Below, piece by piece: positions 36,201-44,763 of a stretch of 64,000 bases of DNA. The translations under genes were made by a program, and so were the position numbers. Source of the stretch: Legionella israelensis (GTDB lineage: Bacteria; Pseudomonadota; Gammaproteobacteria; Legionellales; Legionellaceae); contig NZ_CP038273.1 of NCBI RefSeq assembly GCF_004571175.1, positions 372,001-436,000 on the forward strand. Direction: 5' to 3'. Position 1 is the first letter of the stretch. The number at the start of each line of letters is the position of its first letter. Under the pieces are notes generated by a model that had not been told where the DNA came from, did not search any database, and was given only the letters and a program-made list of their open reading frames with translations.

Positions 36201-39200
36201 TTCCCAGATACGATTCATCGCATCTTTTTTCAGGATAACGTTCCCCTTTTTATCGTATTCATAGTGAGTTTTATGCTGGTTATTTTCCTCGCTGTCCGTC
36301 AGACGTCCCACCTCATCCCAGGTAAAAGCGGTTTTTCTGTCATAAGAAGGATCTTGTTTTAAGGCATGATAAAGACTGATATCATCAACGGTATTAGCCG
36401 ATAAGGCTTTGGCATATTTGATCTCTTTGATGACATTCCCTGTAGGATCATAGACGTGCTCAGTGACATAACCTTCTGCACTGATGCGAAAACGTTCCTG
36501 ACCGGCAGCATCATACATCATACGAACGGTCCGATCCTGCGCATCTTTTTGGACCCGATTTGCCCAATCGTTTTTTTGCATGATTTTGCGATCCAGTCTC
36601 AGGGCATGTCGTGTACTGGAGGTGACATGATTCAGAGCGTCGTATTGATAAGTACTGACCTCACCCACCCCATTAACCGTAGCCACCATTCTGCCGGCAT
36701 TATCGTATTGATACTGGATCACTATATCTTTTGCATCAGGCTTCAAATGGGAATGAACCCAGTCTTCATTAAGCGTATTATGATTATTTATATCGGTTAG
36801 TAAATTGTTGTATTGAATCTTTGCTTCAAGTTCGCCGGTAGGACAATAACGATGTTCGATTGTTCTTCCGTCAGGTTCTATAGTATGAATCAATCGATTT
36901 AAAGCATCGTAGGTGTATCGTACGGTTCGGTCGTTTTTGCTTATTTTTATTGCAGGCTCGGCATTTGCCGTTAATGCTCGAGGATCACACAATGTTGCAT
37001 ATGAGGTTTTGCTCAAAACATTTCCTGCTGCATCATGCCTGAATAATGTAATAGCCCCACGGGCATCGCATCTCAGCCTTACTCGACCTTCTTCATCAAA
37101 ATATCGTGTGGTATATCTATCCTTGGCGCTATTCGGTTGGATAGCGGCCTTGATGGCGTCTTCGGTATAATTTCCGCGTTGTAAAACAGGACGGGCATAA
37201 ACAATTGTCTGCCATTCCTGGCCTAAAGAAGTATATCGATGTTCAGTAACCACGCCGCGTGCATCAATATTAAAACGACATTGGCCGTTTGCATCGTAGA
37301 TAAGATGTCTGGTATATCCTCTTTCATCAGTTTCCGCAATCAAATGACCTTCTTTGTCCCACTCATACTTACTCGTAAGCGCCAAATGGTTCGGGGCTAG
37401 TGTTTTTGTCCGTTGTCTTCCCAATGCATCATATGTCCAGGCGGTAACTTTATCATGCCCCTTGGGGTTTTTAACGATTTCCCGTATTAACAGCCCCCTA
37501 TCGTCGTAAACATAAAGCGTGGTGAGTGCGAGTCCTTCCGGATCCAGCGTGCTTTGGATCAACCGGTTTGCATCATCATAGCGAAAAATGGTTTTTCTCT
37601 GATCAGCGATATTCTCTTCCACCAAACGACCAACACCATCATATTGATACGAAGTGGTCAATGATAAGTGCTCGGGATCAATGGTTCGGGTTAATACGTG
37701 ATTCTGAGCATCATAAGTCCAGGTAGTTATGGTCTTATCAGCTTCCTGCTGCCAAATCAGACGTCCAAGATCATCATATTCATAACGTTTTTGGATGCCT
37801 TTTACCCCTTTTACTTCTATAAGATTGCCAAGCTCATCGTAATGATAAGCGGTCTCATGCCCTAAGGCATCAGTGACTGATATACGATGTTCAAAAGCAT
37901 CCATAATGATACGTTGAGTAATGTTCTGTAAACGATCACAAACGATCAGTACCGCTTTATTATCCTCATAAGTATATTGGGTTACTTGACGTGAGGCATC
38001 GACATGCTGAATGACTCGTCCAAAGGCATCATATTTCCAACGATTTTGTTTATGCAATGCATCTGTTTTAGAGATTTGTTGATCCAGTTTATCCCAACTG
38101 TAGGTGGTCAAAGCGCCGCGAGAATCCACAAAATGTTCAAGTCGGCCAAAAACGTCATAATTCATTTGAATGGTTCGAGCAACACCATCTGGATCCTCTA
38201 TTTTAAATGTATTTAAACCTCGGCGATCATATGCATATTGAAACACCGCCTCATGGGCATCATCTATACGTTGTCTTGTTTCCTTCAGATCACCAAAGGC
38301 ATCATAAAGCATGGTTTTTTGTACGGAACGACCTTGACGGGAAAGAATAACCTGTCCTTTTAAGTTATATTCGTATTCATGGATATTGTCCAAACTCTCA
38401 TTAGCCAAGGTATCCAGGTGAACGTTCAAGGTTTTAAAATCTTTAATCGCTGCCATCGAAGGAAGTCGGTTTGAATATATCCTTTGCCAACAAAGCTCAC
38501 CAAAAGCATTGTATTTCTGTACGCTTACTCGTCCATCAGCATCAAGACTTGCTCTGAGCTGACCGTTATTATCGTAAAAATAGCGAGTGGTTTGACCTAG
38601 AGCATCCACTTTTTCTATCAGATTGTCCTCAGAATCATAAACAAAGCGGGTGCTATGTTTTGTCCAGATGGCTTCTATTTCAGCTTCTGTTAATTGATTT
38701 GAGATCATCAGCAATGCCGATCCCTTTTCATCCAGACTCTGAATTAACCGCCCCTTGTCGTCATAACGGTATCGGGTCTGGTGAGATTGATGGTTACGCT
38801 CATCAGAAATGGTTTTTGTGATTAATGCGCCAGCATCATCGTAAATATAGCTGGTAGCCAAACCTCCTGTTGTTTTCTCCTTTTTTACCAGTCCGCGCTC
38901 ATTATATTGATAATGAATATGATGATCATTATCGTGAATTTCTGGCCTTAGTTGCTCAATAGCCATATGAGCGGAATAATTTTCCACTTGAGCCTTGCGG
39001 GCATAAGCAATTTTTTCCTCAAGCAAACCACGGTCATTATAACGATACTCTGTAAGATAGCCCATTGCATCCAGATCAGCGGTTAAAAAGCCAGCTTTGT
39101 CGTAAAAATGTCGTGTAATGATGTCTTTAATGTTGCTTTTGGGCTTAACAAGCGACCAGATTTCACTATAAGATGTAACTTTATTGAAATAACGGCATGC

Positions 39201-41498
39201 TTGCCAACAGTGCCCCATCGCATCGTAGCTGTATTCTGTGGCTTGTCCCTCCGCATCGACTTCTGCTGTGAGACGCCCTGCATCATCATAGTAATAACGA
39301 TATTGCCTGTCATGTCTCTTGTCTTCAATCGGCTTGATGTCAGAGGCACGGAGATACTGTTGAGGGTCAAAGGAAGAAATGGGTTGATAATAAGCCCGTT
39401 TTTCATACCGTTGCCCTTGGTGATTATACCGGTACTCGATGATGGCACCATCGGCGTTTACTTCATAAATCAATTGGCCCTGCTCATTGTAAATCCATTG
39501 ACAGATACGATCTTGTTGACTCGCTTCAGGTCTAGCCTGCTCGTATGAAGGCGGGTTTGATAAAAATGAAGAAATGTTTACCTTGTTGGCATAATGAAAA
39601 CGCTGTATCAGATGATCATATGAATCATAATGAAACTCGCTCACCTGTCCTTCAGCATCGATTTCAGCCAATAAGCGACCTTCCTTATCATAAAACCAGT
39701 ACAGAAATTTTTTATCGGGTCGCTCTTTAGCGATTAAATGACCCGCCTTATCGTAATAATAACGGGTTGTACCATAATCTTTTTGATCTTGACCAATCGT
39801 TTGCGTCCATAACAAAAGGCCACTTTTATCAAATATTTGAACCCTCTTTAATCCATGAGCATCTCTTGTAATCATTCGCTGGTGTTCATCATCATATTCT
39901 ACTCGATGATGAACACCAGCGCTGTCGATTGTATCCACCAGTCGACCCAAATCGTCATAAAAATATTGTGTACTGAGTTTGTTTTCACCTGTCACAGATT
40001 CCACCAAGCGGCCAGCAGCATCGTAGCGATAACCTGTAATAAAGGCATCTCTCCCAATACCTTGAGCATTACATTGGCGATAGACGTATTTTGCCTGCAG
40101 TTGACCGCGCCAGTCATAAGTATATTCGGTCAGGGATGTCTGGCTGAAATCCTGCTTTTTAAGCCAGACATTCATGGTGGCATGATCCGGTCTTTCCTTA
40201 ATTGAATAACGCTCTTTTAAGTAGATTCTCTCACTGACAAGTTGCCCTTCATTATCATAACGGTATTCTGTCACCACCCCATCCGGGGTAATTTTAAAAC
40301 GCAAATGCCCTCTTTCATCATAAAGATAATAAGTCGTGATAGCTGAAGACAGCGGCTCGCCTTGTCCAAGCCGCTTTTCAGACAGCAGATGATGTTCGGC
40401 ATCAAATGTTCTGTAAGTGACCATACCATCAGGAGCCTTCATCAGAATACAATCGCCTGCCTCATTGTATTCATATCTCCATTGTTGATTTCCTTCGATG
40501 ATTTCAGAAAGATATTTACCTTGATAGCGAAAAACTATTTTTTTTCCTTCAGGCCCTTCTATACCTGTCAAACGGGACCTTTCATCATATTTATATATCC
40601 AGCGCTCACCCAACTCATTATTAACAATGGTTCGCCCGGTTTCATAGGTAAACTGGGTTACTCGGCTCTCCCCATCTTTCAATGATTTAACACGACCCAT
40701 TGCATCATATTCAATATGAAGACTGACGCCGTCGGATTGATGTATATCGCTGATTCGAGATGACTCCTCTTCATAGTCAAACGCTGTCCAGAAGATCTTA
40801 CCAACACCTAAATCCATTTCTTCTCGCCTGAGTCGACCTGAATCATCATAAGAAAAACGAATATGATGAACCCTCTTGCCATCACTGACAGCCGTCATTT
40901 CTTTTAAATGACCGTTTTCGAATTGCCATTCTATTTTTTGTCGGCCATGGCTGTCAGTCACTGAAAACAAATCGTTATTTCGATACTGAAAATCCCAATG
41001 ATGACCATCCTTGTCAGAAATACGAGATAAAAGGCCATTTTGATCATAATGAAACTGGGCCTTAGCTGATCCTTCGCGATAGTAAAAACCTTGGGCGTCA
41101 GCCATAATAAAGGCCAGTCCTCCCTGAGCTTCGCGATAAAAACCTTTGGTTTTGTCAAAGATGAAGTGACTGACATGACCATCCTCATCCAGGCGCTCTA
41201 TCACGGAGCCCTCTGTATTCCGGCTTCCTTTCAGAATAATCTTACTCTGACTGCTCATCGTCCATAAATATTTACCTTCAGCACGGGAATTATAGGTGAC
41301 TTTGAAATCATAACCCAGGCCAGAGCTGGCTATAAATCCATCCTTTTCCCGTAAAATTAGGTTGCCGTTAGCTGCATTCACATAAAGTGAATGATGGCCT
41401 TGTCCTAAACCGGAAACTCCTCTTGAACCCCATTTACCTAATTTGTTCATGGAGGAACCGTAAACTCCCAGCCCTTCTCCTGTAAATATTTGCGTCAT
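30279..41498 (-). CDS. giant YD/RHS-repeat protein with LysM and C-terminal DUF2235 (Tle1-like) phospholipase domain
   Basis: 3739 residues. After a short glycine-rich start (MTQIFTGEGLGVYGSS) about 2900 residues consist of YD repeats of the type YDxxGRL...D..G....Y.YD, expected to build an RHS cocoon. A LysM domain (YTVKAGDRLDQIALAVYG...) lies at about 3060-3112, and a Gly/Ala-rich hydrophobic segment at about 3150-3270. The C-terminal domain from about 3460 is DUF2235: FISFDGTWND, the nucleophile Ser3555 in SFSRGS, Asp3600 in LFDTVASIG and His3663 in PGAHSDVGGGY. This is the Tle1 phospholipase triad arrangement. I see no N-terminal PAAR domain, no signal peptide and no canonical RHS-core DPxG cleavage motif, so the export route is unclear. 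An exported Ig-like protein is encoded upstream and a candidate immunity protein overlaps its 3' end. Confidence 0.9.
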   Translation of the reverse strand: MTQIFTGEGLGVYGSSMNKLGKWGSRGVSGLGQGHHSLYVNAANGNLILREKDGFIASSGLGYDFKVTYNSRAEGKYLWTMSSQSKIILKGSRNTEGSVIERLDEDGHVSHFIFDKTKGFYREAQGGLAFIMADAQGFYYREGSAKAQFHYDQNGLLSRISDKDGHHWDFQYRNNDLFSVTDSHGRQKIEWQFENGHLKEMTAVSDGKRVHHIRFSYDDSGRLRREEMDLGVGKIFWTAFDYEEESSRISDIHQSDGVSLHIEYDAMGRVKSLKDGESRVTQFTYETGRTIVNNELGERWIYKYDERSRLTGIEGPEGKKIVFRYQGKYLSEIIEGNQQWRYEYNEAGDCILMKAPDGMVTYRTFDAEHHLLSEKRLGQGEPLSSAITTYYLYDERGHLRFKITPDGVVTEYRYDNEGQLVSERIYLKERYSIKERPDHATMNVWLKKQDFSQTSLTEYTYDWRGQLQAKYVYRQCNAQGIGRDAFITGYRYDAAGRLVESVTGENKLSTQYFYDDLGRLVDTIDSAGVHHRVEYDDEHQRMITRDAHGLKRVQIFDKSGLLLWTQTIGQDQKDYGTTRYYYDKAGHLIAKERPDKKFLYWFYDKEGRLLAEIDAEGQVSEFHYDSYDHLIQRFHYANKVNISSFLSNPPSYEQARPEASQQDRICQWIYNEQGQLIYEVNADGAIIEYRYNHQGQRYEKRAYYQPISSFDPQQYLRASDIKPIEDKRHDRQYRYYYDDAGRLTAEVDAEGQATEYSYDAMGHCWQACRYFNKVTSYSEIWSLVKPKSNIKDIITRHFYDKAGFLTADLDAMGYLTEYRYNDRGLLEEKIAYARKAQVENYSAHMAIEQLRPEIHDNDHHIHYQYNERGLVKKEKTTGGLATSYIYDDAGALITKTISDERNHQSHQTRYRYDDKGRLIQSLDEKGSALLMISNQLTEAEIEAIWTKHSTRFVYDSEDNLIEKVDALGQTTRYFYDNNGQLRASLDADGRVSVQKYNAFGELCWQRIYSNRLPSMAAIKDFKTLNVHLDTLANESLDNIHEYEYNLKGQVILSRQGRSVQKTMLYDAFGDLKETRQRIDDAHEAVFQYAYDRRGLNTFKIEDPDGVARTIQMNYDVFGRLEHFVDSRGALTTYSWDKLDQQISKTDALHKQNRWKYDAFGRVIQHVDASRQVTQYTYEDNKAVLIVCDRLQNITQRIIMDAFEHRISVTDALGHETAYHYDELGNLIEVKGVKGIQKRYEYDDLGRLIWQQEADKTITTWTYDAQNHVLTRTIDPEHLSLTTSYQYDGVGRLVEENIADQRKTIFRYDDANRLIQSTLDPEGLALTTLYVYDDRGLLIREIVKNPKGHDKVTAWTYDALGRQRTKTLAPNHLALTSKYEWDKEGHLIAETDERGYTRHLIYDANGQCRFNIDARGVVTEHRYTSLGQEWQTIVYARPVLQRGNYTEDAIKAAIQPNSAKDRYTTRYFDEEGRVRLRCDARGAITLFRHDAAGNVLSKTSYATLCDPRALTANAEPAIKISKNDRTVRYTYDALNRLIHTIEPDGRTIEHRYCPTGELEAKIQYNNLLTDINNHNTLNEDWVHSHLKPDAKDIVIQYQYDNAGRMVATVNGVGEVSTYQYDALNHVTSSTRHALRLDRKIMQKNDWANRVQKDAQDRTVRMMYDAAGQERFRISAEGYVTEHVYDPTGNVIKEIKYAKALSANTVDDISLYHALKQDPSYDRKTAFTWDEVGRLTDSEENNQHKTHYEYDKKGNVILKKDAMNRIWEYAYDENGQMVKSISPIKTITVWKNGQCMQEHRSVISTREYDAFGNCITSIEDKGGMNRQRQYEYDEENHLIAIKYPNVAVNDPKSPLDGKRHDIYKTLSETWSYNAFGEMVVSKDKKGNSKHFVYDFNGQLVFSVDATSALTQYQYDTLGRLKIKTSYAQRLPLSHLQEPLSFDEIKQRIKTSTNDRHQWFDYDAVSRVIELKADKSHVYNSKTHQYSLLCPVTHTTYNAFGEVIQTRVKRNENEWLITHHYYDHEGQKTATIDAEGYLTSWNYNAFAEVDREYQYSCRASSFNERDFTKPKKDLQDREVVSTYDRSGRMTAKILKHVNWQRFDEKKHCYEPLSGDLTTSYTYDALGHMTSKTDAKGQTAYCYYNSEGQLIAKAGPKTAKGRSAITYAYDALGQLVSMRRHTKGASVVDESHFILSGASAQDSTQSYIYDNEGHLLHEIDGEGHEVSFSYDENGNIVRRYQIRHQIDGRLLLDEKTYRYDAENRLLQTATLKQQGGYRTEDISYNAFGEITAKGMDGQMTLFAEYDQQGRVWRSNQPGYWQIYVYSLDNCLTQIVTSSNHVTTEHGNNGIDLSHVNYAELAQYDDGQDYFNLQRQDNIYDNLGHLLSQVKYSTTVDKKNHDKKCLEKNSQNYTVDRWGNMLSHSNSLGQITYYRYNAFDQITHQKLPEVSVMDAHGQRRRLSPEHHYAYDELGQAVAVIDAKGYLVAKIYDAEGHVVREVDALGHHKDSEYNLLGQLQQRRNELGGIISYTYDRNDRLLSVLGNASKTWYQYDEAGKLIEQHNLAQDSIKYFYDSRDNLVRRIDERGFTASYEYDDAGHKTVEIDAMGHRQSWKYDDKGRLVQHTDLGQHSTTYRYNTNGLLIEEIGSHGKHHKYYYRGNGLLEKFADEGTTETIDYDYDQEGRVIHKKSSKSGDYKHGWLMENDHYEYDELGRLVKIRRYRPNDTDNRMPPKNQEMLAVDYDYDEVSNIRHTKVKACYDGYQTQQSEDYFDYDANHRMRINKGVLQDGQITIHQSKGSLLGRDAAGNINEATSYENGSEVHWLYHYNASSQLQSTHRKAGGKTEKLSARGYDGDGHLLTEVRFDSNEQIAQTTIYGWNKGELELQRVMDAYNRTQSEINFYYNTLGQVDTQTYRGYDVKGNTHTTITHHYEYAALWDEAQLSKDSVIFMANGQVTTGSSIRHYDKNGLLSDAIDNNYDNQGKNHSTHYWMSSMDGLRACENNKGVTNYLTLNGKTVGDVHIDDFKRQNLSVYGGFNPGGTVLKASDFIDQTKVSDTPPETPQDSLGSYTVKAGDRLDQIALAVYGDSSLWYLLADANGISGKQDELQIGRRLIIPAVNSGQHQTAETHQVMKADAYGDTSATAPLPLPKPLKNHHQFLSRIMATVVGIVASVLTAGVLGALAGHAALASLSSLLSTGSGLLSGGWIGHAGLSLIPTAGIGFAAGFVGNIASQGIQNAFGLQHGLNLKSALISGLSSAAGIGIARGVNSLSSVAKLGETLKNASSTCFNLNTAAAMIEQDAVSQGIHLSFEKHRHFDFTELAASGLIGGLSHSEMAESAQSKVSQTLGEHAGGALNHTLRSLTRNSLQSSLSGHFDVAGVLAESLGDGIGNTFVEEGGKTDQDARLKADMEQKAAIQNARARQLEQQELEEGFALTDEDKKLIQSSYQLIDRLTFQDNTEDKNTVYAFISFDGTWNDKEKMRDKTNPALLYTIFDDKRGEKFYIKGVGTDSTTEIIGGATGLGATERVYEAYNKLVEFINRAMHKKPNAKIKLILTSFSRGSTEAREFANYLEEKGMPDTSSLSYGKYTRYFATPKVKAMVLFDTVASIGLPGAHFGFRLHIPKGVEHVLHITAKDEQRLAFPLTSVRDKNRPHDQRLTEIVLPGAHSDVGGGYHNPYSRIALDMSYRYLKKLDIPLKPNLYPAPSLSDPVLRTHDSRYIIDKARQSITHNYTRVIEYVHNQY

Positions 41499-41554
41499 TG
41501 TCTTCGTCTCATTTTTTATTTCTACTTCCTATTCCAACCTCATCTTTCTATCTT

Positions 41555-43189
41555 TTAAAAGTCTGGTTTTTTCGTTAATCCCGCAATGGGTAATTCAACA
41601 TAGTAAGCCTTTGAGATCCCTCCAGGAGTATTCCTGATCCTAAGCCAAACATCCGGATAAAATTCCAAATCGGAAGGAACGTTGTTAACCTCAATGCAAT
41701 TCTTTTCTATTTTCAACCAGGGCGGATTATCATGATCTTTCGCCAACTCAATGGAATAAGGATAATCTTCGAATTCTGGATAAATATCTCGATTTTCATG
41801 AAAGCAATATCTATAGGCTGTATCTGGCAGCAAAACAGGTAAAATCGGCTTCTCCATCTTGAAACGAGGGGTTAAGTCCGGATTAATGTTGACGTTTAAG
41901 ACGCCTTCAGTCGTTTCAGAGGACCCGCCTGTTATGGTGACAGCCTGTAAATACAATTTATAATGCATGCCCGTTGCTTCTGAAGGCACAAGTCCTTCCA
42001 GTGCGGTTGGTGATTGCATTGAGCGCTTAAGCCATGGCGCGTCGGGTTTGATTTTTTTCAGGATCAGTTGCAAACTGCCATCCCGTGACGGATCATTTAT
42101 CGACGAAATCAAATCTGCATAAAAATGCTGATGACTATTCGTGGTCAGCGACACAGCGCGAATAGAGGGAGTGAAGGCTGGATCGAAAGCCACAGGTATT
42201 TTTAAGGTCAGAGGTTCGGAATCTCCGCCTGTGTTGGAATGAGCGATGATGGTGGTTTGTAAAGTGCGGCCAGCTTCATTGGCTGGAACATGCCCAACAA
42301 GCCATTTATCGTTTTGATTATTGATTGAAAAATATGGGCTATTGTTCTTATAAGGCTTGATACGGAAATGAAGCTGATCCCCTGTTACCAGGCTTTCCTT
42401 TTTCACCAGATTCATTAAAGAAAGGGTGTAGGGTTGGCCAGGATTTGCTGATGCCAATTGAAAATTCGGCTTGAACTTTGGCTTGTCTTGTAAATTGACC
42501 CCAACTTCTACGATTAATTCAACTGCTGCTGACATACCATGCTGATTTTTGACAGCAATTTGAAAAGTCGATGTGCCGATTTGCTCTGGTATCCCAACAA
42601 TGGAATAACTTGCCGGATCAAAATGCAGACCGTTTTTTTTCTGCGGTGACACAATGCCTATCGGTGTTGCACCACTTTGCATGTTTTCATCAAAAAAACG
42701 AATGTATTTTATAAAGCTGAAATGAAAAGGTCTACCAGCTACCGCCATAGCCTTACCGGGAGAAACCATGGACAGAGGATGAGGTAATACATTAACAGTA
42801 AAATAAGGGCTATTTATAAAATCATTCCAGCTTGTACCATGATCTTTTCCTTGCTGCCGGAATGTAACCGTACCACTGATAACTTGTCCAGCCACTTGTC
42901 CACTGACTACCAGGTTTAAATAACAAACACCATCAGCATACGATAATCCGTCTCCTGGAATCGCCGGACAAATGCCATTGACGGCCTCAAGTCGAGTATT
43001 AGCTGGCAGAATCCACCATTTATTTTTTTTAAGATAAGCATGAGACATCACCAAGGGTAATTTAACACTCTCTTTAGGGTAAACATTTGCGACTGGGGGT
43101 ACGCTGAAATTAAAGAAATAGATGACGGGCATTTTCGCCGCGTAAGCATGGTTGAAAAAAAGCAGTAGGCAGACGAAACATCGTCTCAT
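41555..43189 (-). CDS. exported protein with Ig/cadherin-like (He_PIG type) repeats
   Basis: A protein of 544 residues from the ATG at 43189 (548 from 43201). The signal peptide is about MRRCFVCLLLFFNHAYA. The mature chain has repeated beta-sandwich units with phrases such as FDPASYSIVGIPEQIGTSTF followed by AVKNQHG, and later AHSNTGGDSEPLTLKIPV, which are typical of dystroglycan-type cadherin-like or putative-Ig repeats. There is no membrane anchor at the C-terminus. It ends 56 bp before the giant RHS gene on the same strand, so the two form one transcription unit. A surface adhesin or a periplasmic/extracellular partner of the RHS protein is plausible. Confidence 0.75.
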   Translation of the reverse strand: MRRCFVCLLLFFNHAYAAKMPVIYFFNFSVPPVANVYPKESVKLPLVMSHAYLKKNKWWILPANTRLEAVNGICPAIPGDGLSYADGVCYLNLVVSGQVAGQVISGTVTFRQQGKDHGTSWNDFINSPYFTVNVLPHPLSMVSPGKAMAVAGRPFHFSFIKYIRFFDENMQSGATPIGIVSPQKKNGLHFDPASYSIVGIPEQIGTSTFQIAVKNQHGMSAAVELIVEVGVNLQDKPKFKPNFQLASANPGQPYTLSLMNLVKKESLVTGDQLHFRIKPYKNNSPYFSINNQNDKWLVGHVPANEAGRTLQTTIIAHSNTGGDSEPLTLKIPVAFDPAFTPSIRAVSLTTNSHQHFYADLISSINDPSRDGSLQLILKKIKPDAPWLKRSMQSPTALEGLVPSEATGMHYKLYLQAVTITGGSSETTEGVLNVNINPDLTPRFKMEKPILPVLLPDTAYRYCFHENRDIYPEFEDYPYSIELAKDHDNPPWLKIEKNCIEVNNVPSDLEFYPDVWLRIRNTPGGISKAYYVELPIAGLTKKPDF

Positions 43190-43457
43190 GATAAAATCCA
43201 TTTTTATCTATCCAATATTGCAAGGTTTTCTACAAATCCGGCATTACAACACCAAATGTGGTATGTCGGATAAATTCTAGGTGTATTCCTTTATTGCTTA
43301 CCTAGACGGCACCATTGTTAATGAAGTTATTTTGAATGTCAATTGTTAAAGCTAATTTTTTTAAAAATGGTATAAGTGAAGGGGACTAATAAAAAATTTT
43401 TGTTATTCTTTGCCAAATTTAGCATAATACAGCCTCGTTTTTAGAAGTATTGAGAAT

Positions 43458-44393
43458 ATGGAACAAACTAGTATCACATTAACCTTATTAAAAAAACTGG
43501 TAAGTTTGGCTGAAAAAAACAATGAAGGCGATACGGCCAATTATATTCCTGAACTAGCCAATATTGATAAAAAGCTGACCGCAATTTCCGTACACACTCT
43601 TAATGACAATAAGATTTTAACGTATTGTAATCAGGATTTACCGGCTATCACGTTGCAAAGTACTGGTAAATTGATTCCCCTAATCGGACTTTTGGAAGAA
43701 TACGGGCCAAGCCATGTTTTTGAATGGGTCAAGGTGGAACCTTCCGGAGATGATTTTGCATCCATAACACGTCTTGAACAGTTTGGACCCAAACCATCCA
43801 ATCCTATGCTCAACCCAGGTGCAATTACACTTTGTTCAAGAATTCCGGGAATAGGTGAACAGCAATTTGCCTGGCTTGAGCATTGGGTACAGAAATTATT
43901 TGGACAACGGTTAAGTATTAATCCTCTTGTATTTGCTTCAGAAAAACGAACTGGCGATAGAAACCGCTCCTTAGCGTATTTATTAAAAAGTCGTCATAAT
44001 CTTGGTGCTGATGTTCCGGAAACACTGGATTTGTATTTTACAATTTGCTCCTATGAAGCACGTATAGAGCAAGTTCTCTATTTACCTACTCTGCTTGCCA
44101 ATGGTGGTAAGGATCCAGCCACCGGCGAGCAGATTATTTCAGTGGAAACGATAAAAATCACTTTAGCCATCATGGCTACCTGTGGCCTGTATGATGAAAC
44201 CGGCACGCATATGGTACGTACTGGAATGCCAGCAAAAAGTGGGGTTTCAGGCTATACAATGGCTGTAGTACCGGGCAAAGCCGGTATTGTTACTCTGAGT
44301 CCACGGGTTAATAGAAAAGGGAACAGCATTCGAGGAGAGCTCATACTTGAAGAGCTATCTAAATCCATGTCTTGGCATTTTGCGCTGCCTTAA
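43458..44393 (+). CDS. glsA: glutaminase
   Basis: It hydrolyses L-glutamine to glutamate and ammonia in the cytoplasm. It has 311 residues and a serine beta-lactamase-like fold with the SxxK pair Ser68-Lys71 (LQSTGKLIPLI), the MLNPGAI motif with its Asn, the YxxNE-type segment (CSYEARIEQ) and the late SGVSGYTMAV motif. It is monocistronic, facing away from the RHS locus, with a 268-bp upstream region in which I did not identify a clear promoter. It fits a Legionella diet based on amino acids. Confidence 0.95.
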   Translation: MEQTSITLTLLKKLVSLAEKNNEGDTANYIPELANIDKKLTAISVHTLNDNKILTYCNQDLPAITLQSTGKLIPLIGLLEEYGPSHVFEWVKVEPSGDDFASITRLEQFGPKPSNPMLNPGAITLCSRIPGIGEQQFAWLEHWVQKLFGQRLSINPLVFASEKRTGDRNRSLAYLLKSRHNLGADVPETLDLYFTICSYEARIEQVLYLPTLLANGGKDPATGEQIISVETIKITLAIMATCGLYDETGTHMVRTGMPAKSGVSGYTMAVVPGKAGIVTLSPRVNRKGNSIRGELILEELSKSMSWHFALP

Positions 44394-44560
44394 AATCATT
44401 CATGTCGATAACTCATGAGTCAATAAATCTGCCAGCCTGGTTTTAAGCGGTGCCGTCATGGCCTATAAATATTTTTATTTATCCGAAGGGCGAATAGCTG
44501 GATCAATGTCCTTAATATACTATTATTTAACTACACCCCATCTAAAATAAGCAGACTGAA

Positions 44561-44713
44561 ATGAAAAATAAGGACATTACAGAACCTGTTAACGAAAAAT
44601 TATTAGAAAAACTGGTCAGGGAAAAAGAGTTAAATACCGTAAATACACGAAAAAACGAAGATACATTTGAAATTGATGATGAGGAATATACCATTATCCG
44701 TTCAATAAATTGA
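44561..44713 (+). CDS. small unknown protein (50 aa)
   Basis: A short frame from ATG 44561, rich in Lys, Glu and Asn: NEKLLEKLVREKELNTVN and then FEIDDEEYTIIRSIN. The composition looks coding rather than random and it ends just before the convergent lapD gene. The ribosome-binding site is weak, so this is a tentative call. Confidence 0.35.
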   Translation: MKNKDITEPVNEKLLEKLVREKELNTVNTRKNEDTFEIDDEEYTIIRSIN

Positions 44714-44763
44714 TTGATAAATCCGGTTACCGTGAAAGCATTCCATCTGATTTTCTTCCCGCT

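Noticed and set aside
31183-40685. Numerous plus-strand open frames of 60-145 codons opposite the RHS gene
   Set aside because: They are mirror images of the repetitive coding strand, lack ribosome-binding sites and have odd composition.
30279-41498. Periodic short repeats through 11 kb that might suggest a CRISPR array or DNA satellite
   Set aside because: The periodicity comes from YD-repeat codons in one long open frame, with variable spacing and no constant repeat or spacers.
30279-41498. The RHS giant as the LapG-cleaved adhesin of the Lap module
   Set aside because: No signal for type I secretion, no RTX repeats and no di-alanine cleavage site near its N-terminus; the gene is a YD-repeat toxin type.
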